Part shown: positions 1 to 6,365 of the stretch, piece by piece
Layout of the letters: the number at the start of each line of letters is the position of its first letter
How positions within the stretch are numbered: position 1 is the stretch's first letter
NCBI GenBank assembly: GCA_947572405.1
Contig: CANPBV010000049.1
Location: 1 to 11,868, forward strand
Reading direction: 5' to 3'
Length of the DNA: 11,868 bases
From: an uncultured Mycoplasmatota bacterium
GTDB taxonomy: Bacteria; Bacillota_I; Bacilli_A; RF39; UBA660
The notes under the pieces: generated by a model
What the model saw: only the letters and a program-made list of their open reading frames with translations
The model's database searches: none
Told to the model about the DNA's origin: nothing
Position numbers and translations under genes: made by a program

Positions 1-51
1 TTGAGACATTTTCTAAAGTTATTACTTAAGACATTATCATAAATTAATCAT

Positions 52-76
52 AGAAGCCAGAAAGGTTTCTTTTTTT
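52..76 (+). terminator. Intrinsic terminator of an upstream gene
   Basis: A 7-bp stem (AGAAGCC at 52-58 with GGTTTCT at 64-70, one G-U pair) with an AGAAA loop is followed by an unbroken T run to 76. It has the form of a rho-independent terminator for a plus-strand gene lying to the left of the window. It separates that gene from the promoter at 80-108. Confidence 0.75.
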
Positions 77-79
77 GAA

Positions 80-108
80 TTGACTAAATAAAACACTTAT
101 AGTAGAAT
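80..108 (+). promoter_or_regulatory. Sigma-A type promoter for the HD-domain/mnmE pair
   Basis: TTGACT at 80-85 and TAGAAT at 103-108 are separated by 17 bp, close to the vegetative consensus. Transcription would start near 115. The leader is then very short, with the GAGGGAG ribosome binding site (115-121) almost at the 5' end of the message. Confidence 0.75.
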
Positions 109-128
109 ACAAAAGAGGGAGACCAAAT

Positions 129-668
129 ATGGCAAAAAAAAATATAGAAAGTTATTTAGTACCAGGGAATCAATATTATGAAATTGTAAAAGAAATATTA
201 GAAAATCCAGAATTCCAAAAACGGAAAACTTATCTGCATCATGAAAATTGTAGTGTTTATGAACACTGTTTAATGGTATCTTTTTTATCTTATTTATGGG
301 CGAAAAAATGGAATTGTGATTATAAAAGTGCAGCTATAGGTGGATTATTACATGATTTTTATGATAAACCTTGGCAAACAAATACTAGTAAATCTTCTAA
401 AAAAAATAAAACAAAATTTTTTGAGCAACATGGATTTGTCCATGCTAGGGAGGCTGTTAAAAATTCATATCATTATTTCCCAACACTTATGAATAAAAGA
501 GTAGAGAATATTATTAGAAGACATATGTTTCCTTTGAATATTTGTCCACCAAAGTATAAAGAAGCATGGATTATTACTTGTGTAGATAAATATGTATCAG
601 CCGATGTCTTAAAAAACCCTAAAGTATGGCCAAAGTATTTGGGATTAAGAAAAAAAGAAAAGAAGTGA
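129..668 (+). CDS. HD-domain metal-dependent phosphohydrolase-like protein
   Basis: This 179-residue protein carries the residues expected of an HD-superfamily hydrolase: His46 in YEHCLMV, the His75-Asp76 doublet in GLLHDFYD, further histidines at 101, 105 and 132, and Asp153 in CVDKYVS. Such proteins bind one or two divalent metals and usually cleave phosphoester bonds in nucleotides; the substrate here cannot be told from sequence. There is no signal peptide or membrane segment, so it is probably cytoplasmic. The last ten residues are almost all Lys/Arg/Glu. The start has GAGGGAG 7 nt upstream. The gene stops with TGA only 4 nt before mnmE and no promoter lies between, so the two are probably co-transcribed. 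In many Bacillota this position beside mnmE holds jag/yidC instead. HD-fold assignment is firm; biological role is unknown. Confidence 0.85.
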   Translation: MAKKNIESYLVPGNQYYEIVKEILENPEFQKRKTYLHHENCSVYEHCLMVSFLSYLWAKKWNCDYKSAAIGGLLHDFYDKPWQTNTSKSSKKNKTKFFEQHGFVHAREAVKNSYHYFPTLMNKRVENIIRRHMFPLNICPPKYKEAWIITCVDKYVSADVLKNPKVWPKYLGLRKKEKK

Positions 669-672
669 AAAT

Positions 673-2025
673 ATGGAGGATACAATAGTTGCAATATCAA
701 CATCATTAGGAGTAGGAGCAATTTCTATTATTAGAGTCAGTGGAAAAGAAGCAATTCCTATTGTAAATAAAATATTTAAGGGAAAAGATTTGAACGTAGT
801 TACAACTCATACCATACATTATGGACATATTATAGATGGGTTAGAAATAATTGATGAAGTGTTAGTTTCTATTATGAGAGCGCCAAAAACGTTTACAGTA
901 GAAGATGTCGTAGAGATTAATGCGCATGGCGGTATTGCAACAACACATCGTATTTTAGAGTTACTTTTAAGAACTGGTTGTCGTCCCGCTACTCCTGGAG
1001 AGTTTACAAAACGTGCTTTTTTAAACGGTCGTATAGATTTAATTGAGGCAGAATCGATTATGGACTTGATATCAGCCAAAACAGAAACAACAAGAAAGAT
1101 GGCTTTATCTGGGGTAGATGGAAAAGTATCAGCCCTCATACATTCTCTTCGGCATAAAATCATCTCTTTATTAGCAAACATTGAAGTAAACATTGATTAT
1201 CCAGAATATGAAGATATTGCTGAAATGACAGTAGAAGAGTTACAGAAAAGTATGACTTCTATTGAACTGGAATTAAAAGAAATTCTAAAAAATAGTAAGG
1301 AAGGAAAAATGATAAAAGAAGGAATTAAAACTTCTATTATTGGTAGACCTAATGTAGGAAAAAGTAGTATTTTGAATCGATTATTAAATGAAGAAAAGGC
1401 AATTGTTACAGATATAGAGGGAACAACAAGGGATGTAGTTGAGGGAAATATTATTATAGATGGTGTTATGCTTAACATTTTAGATACAGCTGGAATTAGG
1501 CAAACGGAAAATATAGTAGAGCAAATTGGAGTTAAGAAAAGTCTGGAATTGTTAGAAGAATCAGAACTTGTGCTTATCGTATTGAATAATAACGAAATTT
1601 TAACAGAACAAGATAAACAAATTTTAGAACAAGCAAAGAATAAAAATCATATCGTCATTGTTAATAAAAAAGATTTAGAAAGAAAATTGGATACTAGAGC
1701 ATTAGAGCCAGATTATATTGAAGTAAGCGCCCTAAATGATGATGGTATCGATAAAATTAAAAATAGAATTCGAGAATTGTTTCATTTAGAACAATTTGAA
1801 AACAGGGATATGACGTACCTTACCAATGCAAGAAGTATTGCGCTTGTAGAAAAGGCTTTGGATAGTTTAGAAGAAGTAAAAAAAGGAATAGAACAAAATT
1901 TACCAATTGATATGGTAGAAATCGATTTAAAAAATGTATGGAATATATTAGGAGAAATTACTGGAGAAACCTATCAAGATGAACTTATTGAACAATTATT
2001 TAGTCAATTTTGTCTAGGCAAATAA
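673..2025 (+). CDS. mnmE: tRNA modification GTPase MnmE (TrmE)
   Basis: This is a 450-residue MnmE of normal length. With MnmG it installs the (carboxymethyl)aminomethyl group at C5 of the wobble uridine (U34) of certain tRNAs. Residues 1-120 form the tetrahydrofolate-binding domain, followed by a helical domain with the G domain inserted. GTPase motifs are G1 GRPNVGKS (224-231, with the K+-coordinating Asn227), the GTTRD switch/K-loop (250-254), G3 DTAG (271-274), G4 NKKD (331-334) and SAL (352-354). The protein ends in FCLGK, which supplies the conserved Cys447 of the C-terminal C-x-G-K motif. The ATG at 673 places MEDTIVAIST where family members begin, although no strong ribosome binding site precedes it; the A/G-rich end of the HD gene suggests translational coupling. 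The N-terminal SLGVGAISIIRVSG departs from the more usual GEGGIGI form. Confidence 0.97.
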   Translation: MEDTIVAISTSLGVGAISIIRVSGKEAIPIVNKIFKGKDLNVVTTHTIHYGHIIDGLEIIDEVLVSIMRAPKTFTVEDVVEINAHGGIATTHRILELLLRTGCRPATPGEFTKRAFLNGRIDLIEAESIMDLISAKTETTRKMALSGVDGKVSALIHSLRHKIISLLANIEVNIDYPEYEDIAEMTVEELQKSMTSIELELKEILKNSKEGKMIKEGIKTSIIGRPNVGKSSILNRLLNEEKAIVTDIEGTTRDVVEGNIIIDGVMLNILDTAGIRQTENIVEQIGVKKSLELLEESELVLIVLNNNEILTEQDKQILEQAKNKNHIVIVNKKDLERKLDTRALEPDYIEVSALNDDGIDKIKNRIRELFHLEQFENRDMTYLTNARSIALVEKALDSLEEVKKGIEQNLPIDMVEIDLKNVWNILGEITGETYQDELIEQLFSQFCLGK

Positions 2026-2050
2026 TATATAAGAGAAATCTTATATATTT
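2024..2050 (+). terminator. AT-rich hairpin overlapping the mnmE stop codon
   Basis: A perfect 11-bp stem (2024-2034 with 2039-2049) closes a GAAA tetraloop and starts inside the mnmE TAA. It contains only two G-C pairs and is followed by a short, interrupted T run (TTTTGTTGT). It may attenuate or end transcription from mnmE, or protect the 3' end of the message. As a full terminator it is weak. Confidence 0.5.
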
Positions 2051-2052
2051 TG

Positions 2053-2081
2053 TTGTACAATAAAAAAAATGATAGTATAAT
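2053..2081 (+). promoter_or_regulatory. Sigma-A type promoter for mnmG-rsmG
   Basis: TTGTAC at 2053-2058 and a perfect TATAAT at 2076-2081 are separated by exactly 17 bp. The predicted start near 2088 gives a leader of about 20 nt that contains the ribosome binding site at 2095-2101. mnmG therefore need not depend on the mnmE transcript. Confidence 0.75.
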
Positions 2082-2107
2082 AAAACGCAAGTAGAGGAGG
2101 TGTTCTG

Positions 2108-3982
2108 ATGGAATATGAAGTGATTGTAGTTGGGGGAGGTCATGCAGGATGTGAAGCAAGTCTTGTAGCTTCTAGAAAAGGACACAAGACAATATTAATT
2201 ACGGGAAATATTAAAAATATTGCAGATATGCCTTGCAATCCTTCGATTGGAGGAAGCGCCAAAGGAATTGTAGTAAGAGAAATTGATGCATTAGGCGGAG
2301 AAATGGGAAAAAATGCAGATAAAGGGCAACTTCAGATGAAAATGTTAAATAATAAAAAAGGTCCAGCAGTACAAGCCCTACGTGCACAAGCAGATAAAAT
2401 TACATATCCAAAGGAAATGTTAGAAACATTAAAAAAGGAAAATAATTTAACCATCTATGAAGCCTTGGTGGAGGATTTAATTGTAGAAGGTGTTAAAATC
2501 AAAGGGGTCATTTTAGAAAATGGAGAACAGATTTTTGGACAGACAGTTATTTTAACAACAGGGACTTATCTAAAAGCAGACATTCTGGTAGGGGATACAA
2601 GACATAGAGAAGGTCCACATGGGGAAAGACCTAGTCAGCATTTGAGTGATAATCTAAAAAAATTAGGATTTCAAATGATCCGTTTAAAAACAGGGACACC
2701 ACAACGAATCGATAAAAAAACAATTGATTTTTCAAAAACCAAAGAGGAATATGGAAGTGAACAAAAATATACTTTTAGTTTTGACAGTAAACCAAATTAT
2801 AATTTGGAAGAGCAAATTCCTTGTCATTTAATTTATACAACTCCAGAAACGCATCAAATTATAAGAGATAATTTAAGTAAATCAAGTATGTATGGAGGTC
2901 TAAATGATATTACAGGAGTAGGGCCTAGGTACTGCCCATCTATTGAAGATAAAATTGTAAGATTTCGTGACAAAGAAAGACATCAACTATTTTTAGAACC
3001 AGAAAGTTTATATTATGATGACATCTATATTCAGGGATTTTCTACTTCCATGCCTCATGATGTGCAAGAAAAAATGGTTCATAGTTTACCAGGATTAGAG
3101 AATGCGAAAATATTAAAATATGCATATGCAATTGAATATGATGCAATTTATCCTACACAACTGAAATTATCATTAGAAACAAAATTAATAGAAAACTTAT
3201 TTACAGCAGGACAAATTAATGGGACCAGTGGTTATGAGGAAGCAGCTTGTCAAGGATTAATGGCTGGAATTAATGCATGTCTCAAACTGGAGGAAAAAGA
3301 ACCATTAATTTTAAAAAGAAATGAAGCATATATTGGAGTTTTAATAGATGACTTAGTCACCAAAGGTGTTATAGACCCTTATCGTCTTTTAACATCTAGA
3401 GCAGAGTATCGTTTGCTATTAAGACATGATAACGCAGATTTACGCTTAAGAGAATACGGATATCAAGTAGGATTAATTAATGAACAACAATATCAAAAAT
3501 TGCAGTATAAAAAACAAGAAATTAAGAATGCAATAGGATATTTAAAAACTAATAAATTAATTCCCACAAAAAAGACAAACCAAATTTTAGAATCCCTCAA
3601 TTCATCCTCATTAAAAGATGGAATTACATTGTATGATTTGTTAAAACGGCCAGAGATAAAAATAGAGCATTTAAAACAATTTTACGAATTGTCTTTTGAT
3701 CAAGATGTCTTAGAGCAAGTAGAAATTGAAATAAAATATGAAGGATATATTAAAAAAGCACTTCATGAAGCCGAAAAAATGATAGATTTAGATCGTAAAA
3801 AGATACCAATTGATATTGACTACAGTAAAATTCATAATTTGGCAAGTGAAGCGAAACAAAAATTGAATGAAATAAGGCCAAATTCAATTGGACAAGCACT
3901 TAGAATTAGTGGCGTAAATCCAGCCGATATTTCCCTTTTAATGGTCTATATCAAAAAGGAGTATCATTATGACAGAGGATAG
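2108..3982 (+). CDS. mnmG: tRNA U34 carboxymethylaminomethyl-modifying enzyme MnmG (GidA)
   Basis: This is a full-length 624-residue FAD-dependent partner of MnmE in tRNA wobble-uridine modification. The N-terminus carries the Rossmann dinucleotide motif GGGHAGCE (9-16). CNPSIGGSAKG (43-53) is the conserved FAD-site segment. Both family signatures are present: GPRYCPSIEDKIVR (272-285), with the conserved Cys276, and AGQINGTSGYEEAACQG (367-383). The C-terminal helical domain that binds MnmE and tRNA runs to about 615 and includes SGVNPADISLLMVYIK (601-616). The ATG at 2108 has an ideal GAGGAGGT site 6 nt upstream. The stop codon lies 14 nt inside rsmG, so the two genes should be translationally coupled. 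The promoter just upstream separates it from mnmE. Nothing in the sequence is unusual for the family. Confidence 0.98.
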   Translation: MEYEVIVVGGGHAGCEASLVASRKGHKTILITGNIKNIADMPCNPSIGGSAKGIVVREIDALGGEMGKNADKGQLQMKMLNNKKGPAVQALRAQADKITYPKEMLETLKKENNLTIYEALVEDLIVEGVKIKGVILENGEQIFGQTVILTTGTYLKADILVGDTRHREGPHGERPSQHLSDNLKKLGFQMIRLKTGTPQRIDKKTIDFSKTKEEYGSEQKYTFSFDSKPNYNLEEQIPCHLIYTTPETHQIIRDNLSKSSMYGGLNDITGVGPRYCPSIEDKIVRFRDKERHQLFLEPESLYYDDIYIQGFSTSMPHDVQEKMVHSLPGLENAKILKYAYAIEYDAIYPTQLKLSLETKLIENLFTAGQINGTSGYEEAACQGLMAGINACLKLEEKEPLILKRNEAYIGVLIDDLVTKGVIDPYRLLTSRAEYRLLLRHDNADLRLREYGYQVGLINEQQYQKLQYKKQEIKNAIGYLKTNKLIPTKKTNQILESLNSSSLKDGITLYDLLKRPEIKIEHLKQFYELSFDQDVLEQVEIEIKYEGYIKKALHEAEKMIDLDRKKIPIDIDYSKIHNLASEAKQKLNEIRPNSIGQALRISGVNPADISLLMVYIKKEYHYDRG

Positions 3983-4673
3983 ATTTGAAAGAGAACTTGA
4001 ATTATTAGGGGTATCATTATCAGAAAATCAAAAAATTCAATTCGAAACATATTATAAATTATTAGTTGAATGGAATAAGAAAATGAATTTAACAGGGATT
4101 ACAGACAAAGAACAAGTATACTTGAAGCATTTTTATGATAGTGCAACTTTAGTGAAAGTCATAGATTTAAGGGAAGAAAAAACATTATGTGATATAGGAA
4201 CAGGAGCAGGATTTCCAGGGCTGGTTTTAAAAATTTTATTTCCAGAGTTAGAAGTTACTTTGGTGGATGCATTAAATAAAAGGATTCTATTTTTAGAACA
4301 TGTGATAGAGGTTTTAAAATTAAAAAATATAAAAACGATTCATGAAAGAGCAGAAGAATATGCGAAAGAGCATAGAGAAGAATTTGATGTAGTAACTTCT
4401 AGAGCAGTAGCAGCACTTCCAATGTTATTAGAATACTCTGTTCCATTAGTGAAGATTGGAAAATATTTTATTCCTATGAAAGCCGATATTGCCCAGGAAA
4501 TAAAGGCTTCCGAGCGTTCTATCAAAATTATGAGTGTCAAATTAAAATGTCAAGAAACATTTTCTCTTCCTATTGAAAACAGCACGAGAACAATACTAAA
4601 ATTTCAAAAAGAGAAAAGTTCACATGTAAAGTATCCAAGAAAATTTAGTGAGATTAAAAGAAATCCATTGTAA
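3969..4673 (+). CDS. rsmG: 16S rRNA (guanine-527-N7)-methyltransferase RsmG (GidB)
   Basis: This 234-residue protein is an S-adenosylmethionine-dependent methyltransferase that makes m7G at position 527 (E. coli numbering) in the 530 loop of 16S rRNA; loss in other bacteria gives low-level streptomycin resistance. Family landmarks are WNKKMNLTGI (35-44), HFYDS (54-58), the SAM motif I DIGTGAGFPG (75-84), the acidic end of strand 2 at Asp100, SRAVA (144-148) and the KYPRK basic C-terminus (221-225), which helps contact rRNA. The ATG at 3969 has AAAGGAG at 3955-3961, inside the end of mnmG, and overlaps that gene by 14 nt, as expected for one operon. The mnmE-mnmG-rsmG order is the conserved origin-proximal order in Bacillota. 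Confidence 0.97.
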   Translation: MTEDRFERELELLGVSLSENQKIQFETYYKLLVEWNKKMNLTGITDKEQVYLKHFYDSATLVKVIDLREEKTLCDIGTGAGFPGLVLKILFPELEVTLVDALNKRILFLEHVIEVLKLKNIKTIHERAEEYAKEHREEFDVVTSRAVAALPMLLEYSVPLVKIGKYFIPMKADIAQEIKASERSIKIMSVKLKCQETFSLPIENSTRTILKFQKEKSSHVKYPRKFSEIKRNPL

Positions 4674-4707
4674 AAAGAATATCAAAAAAAGATATTTTTT
4701 TATTTTT
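4673..4707 (+). terminator. Terminator-like hairpin after rsmG
   Basis: An 11-bp A/T-rich stem (4673-4683 with 4691-4701, one G-U pair) with an A7 loop begins at the rsmG stop codon and is followed by ATTTTT. It has the form of a weak rho-independent terminator ending the mnmG-rsmG operon. Only two pairs are G-C, so read-through into the next gene is possible. Confidence 0.6.
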
Positions 4708-4736
4708 GGGAAATGATATTGAAATATTTCCCAAAA
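4704..4736. promoter_or_regulatory. Perfect inverted repeat over the noc/parB promoter (candidate operator)
   Basis: TTTTGGGAAAT (4704-4714) and ATTTCCCAAAA (4726-4736) are perfect reverse complements, 11 bp each, separated by 11 bp. The predicted -35 box lies in the central spacer and the right arm fills most of the -35/-10 spacer, which is a standard place for a repressor. The GGGAAAT and ATTTCCC cores equal the two halves of the known Noc binding site (ATTTCCCGGGAAAT), but in opposite order. Binding by the gene's own product is inference. There is no T run after the right arm, so it is not a terminator for plus-strand transcription. Confidence 0.6.
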
Positions 4737-4747
4737 TATAGTATTAT
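4719..4747 (+). promoter_or_regulatory. Promoter of the Noc/ParB-family gene
   Basis: TTGAAA at 4719-4724 and TATTAT at 4742-4747 are separated by 17 bp, placing the start near 4754. The strong AAAAGGAGG ribosome binding site at 4761-4769 follows. A transcript from here excludes the in-frame ATG at 4713 as start codon. Confidence 0.65.
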
Positions 4748-4775
4748 AGTATATAGAATAAAAAGGAGGATGACT

Positions 4776-6272
4776 ATGGATAATAGGAAAATTGTTGAGC
4801 TAGACTTAAATGACATATTGCCAAATAGATTTCAACCAAGAATTAAATTCAATGAAGAATCTATTACAGAACTAGCAGAGTCAATTAAAGAACATGGTGT
4901 CATTCAACCTATTGTTGTAAGACCTTTAGGAGATAGATATGAAATTATAGCAGGAGAAAGACGTTATAAAGCAAGTGTATTAGCAGGGAAAGAAACCATC
5001 CAAGCTATCGTAACAGAATTAAATGATAAAGATAGTGCGGAAGTGGCCCTTATAGAAAATGTACAACGTCAGGACTTAACTCCAATAGAAGAAGCGATTT
5101 CATATAATAAAATTCTTGATATGGGATATTTAACACAGGAAGAATTGGCATTAAAATTAGGGAAAACGCAATCAACGATTGCAAATAAATTACGGTTATT
5201 AAAACTTGATGATGAAGTACAAGAAGCATTATTAGAATCTAAAATTTCAGAAAGACATGCAAGGTCATTATTGAAATTAACGGATAAAAATAAGCAGAAA
5301 CAAATGTTGGCTAAGATTATTAGTGAAAGATTAACTGTACGAAGAACAGATGAGGAGATAAATAAAATGATGAATGAAAATGATAATAGAAATATAGAAA
5401 TAATTGATTTTGGAAACCAAAATGATACAACGAATGTAATAAACCCAACAAATGTAGGAGAAAATTATAATATTCCGGCAACACCAATTGTAGAAGATGT
5501 AGTATCAAATATACCACCAGTTGCAGTTCAGGAATCTCCAATAACCAATCCAGGGTTTATGAATGTAGAACAAATAGAAAATACTGCGCAAGATATTAAT
5601 GTAGCTCCATCATTAGCAAACATGGATGCATTATTAACCCCAGTTGATACAGGAGCTTCAACGCCAGCGCCTAGCGTTACACCAACGGAGTCGTTTGGAT
5701 TTTCAAAGGATACGGATGATGCAGATGATAGCTCAGCAGAAGCAATGTTAAAACCAGGCAGATTTTTTAACTTGTCAGACATGGAAAACTCAGTTTTAGA
5801 GCCATCCCAAAAAGTATTTACAAATCCAGATCCAATAATGCAATCAAATGCAATGATAACAGAGCCATCAACGAATGCGCAATCAGTGGTAGAAACTCCA
5901 ATTCCGCCAGTAGGAGCACCACCAATTAATAATTTTGTAACCAATTTTGATAATACAATAACTGAGAGACCAACTCCAATTATTCCAGTAAATCCAGAAC
6001 CATTGGTACAAACTCCAATTATGGAATCAAGAAGCAATCAAACAATATCAGTTCCTAATTATAGTGAATTAGAATCAACAATGTATGGGCCAGTAAGTCC
6101 AATTGCTCCCTCTATACCTGAAATTCCAGTAGGGCAGAATAATATGAAGCAAGCAATTGATATAATTAGAGAATGTACATCAAAAATAGAGGCTTTGGGG
6201 TTTGAAATAGAAACAGAAGAATATGATTTTGAAGATATGTATCAGGCAATTTTTAAAATTAATAAGAAATAA
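4776..6272 (+). CDS. noc: Noc-type ParB-family DNA-binding CTPase with expanded linker
   Basis: The 498-residue protein starts at the ATG with GGAGG 6 nt upstream. Residues 1-100 form the ParB N-terminal CTP-binding domain, with NRFQPR (17-22), IAGERRYKAS (58-67) and ENVQR (94-98). Residues 101-165 form the helix-turn-helix DNA-binding domain. The four positions known to separate Noc from ParB specificity read Gln132, Lys138, Lys143 and Arg160, with exactly the family spacing, so all four are Noc-type. Noc marks the chromosome and blocks division over the nucleoid. Compared with Bacillus Noc (about 280 residues) the protein is much longer: residues 205-455 are a Pro/Thr/Asn-rich low-complexity linker, and only 456-498 look folded. 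The usual N-terminal amphipathic membrane helix is missing. Context after rsmG matches noc. Family is certain; noc rather than parB is likely. Confidence 0.88.
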   Translation: MDNRKIVELDLNDILPNRFQPRIKFNEESITELAESIKEHGVIQPIVVRPLGDRYEIIAGERRYKASVLAGKETIQAIVTELNDKDSAEVALIENVQRQDLTPIEEAISYNKILDMGYLTQEELALKLGKTQSTIANKLRLLKLDDEVQEALLESKISERHARSLLKLTDKNKQKQMLAKIISERLTVRRTDEEINKMMNENDNRNIEIIDFGNQNDTTNVINPTNVGENYNIPATPIVEDVVSNIPPVAVQESPITNPGFMNVEQIENTAQDINVAPSLANMDALLTPVDTGASTPAPSVTPTESFGFSKDTDDADDSSAEAMLKPGRFFNLSDMENSVLEPSQKVFTNPDPIMQSNAMITEPSTNAQSVVETPIPPVGAPPINNFVTNFDNTITERPTPIIPVNPEPLVQTPIMESRSNQTISVPNYSELESTMYGPVSPIAPSIPEIPVGQNNMKQAIDIIRECTSKIEALGFEIETEEYDFEDMYQAIFKINKK

Positions 6273-6299
6273 ATGTAGACAAAAAAGTCTACATTTTTT
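6271..6299 (+). terminator. Strong intrinsic terminator after noc
   Basis: A perfect 10-bp stem (AAATGTAGAC at 6271-6280 with GTCTACATTT at 6287-6296) with an A6 loop runs into a T run at 6294-6299, and it starts within the noc stop codon. It is the best terminator in the window and insulates noc from the sigma-like gene. Confidence 0.88.
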
Positions 6300-6310
6300 A
6301 GATCTGAAAG

Positions 6311-6339
6311 ATGACTTTTTCATAAAAACATGATAAAAT
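6311..6339 (+). promoter_or_regulatory. Extended -10 promoter of the giant sigma-like gene
   Basis: TAAAAT at 6334-6339 is preceded by TG at 6331-6332, giving an extended -10. ATGACT at 6311-6316 lies 17 bp upstream as a four-of-six -35 match. Transcription would begin near 6346, just ahead of the AAAGGGGGAA ribosome binding site (6351-6360). Confidence 0.6.
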
Positions 6340-6365
6340 ATCTTTTCACTAAAGGGGGAATTGTC

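Noticed and set aside
4713..4775. Upstream in-frame ATG that would add 21 residues (hydrophobic and basic) to the Noc protein
   Set aside because: No ribosome binding site precedes it, it lies inside the palindrome and upstream of the predicted transcription start, and the ATG at 4776 has an ideal GGAGG. It is kept in mind only because the extra residues could mimic a membrane helix.
5528..6037. Long open frame on the minus strand within the noc linker
   Set aside because: It is a by-product of the repetitive, codon-biased linker. It has no ribosome binding site and its product is a low-complexity mirror of the real gene.
6330..6365. Earlier ATG for the giant sigma-like protein
   Set aside because: It overlaps the predicted -10 box (6334-6339), has no ribosome binding site, and the ATG at 6366 has AAAGGGGG at good spacing.
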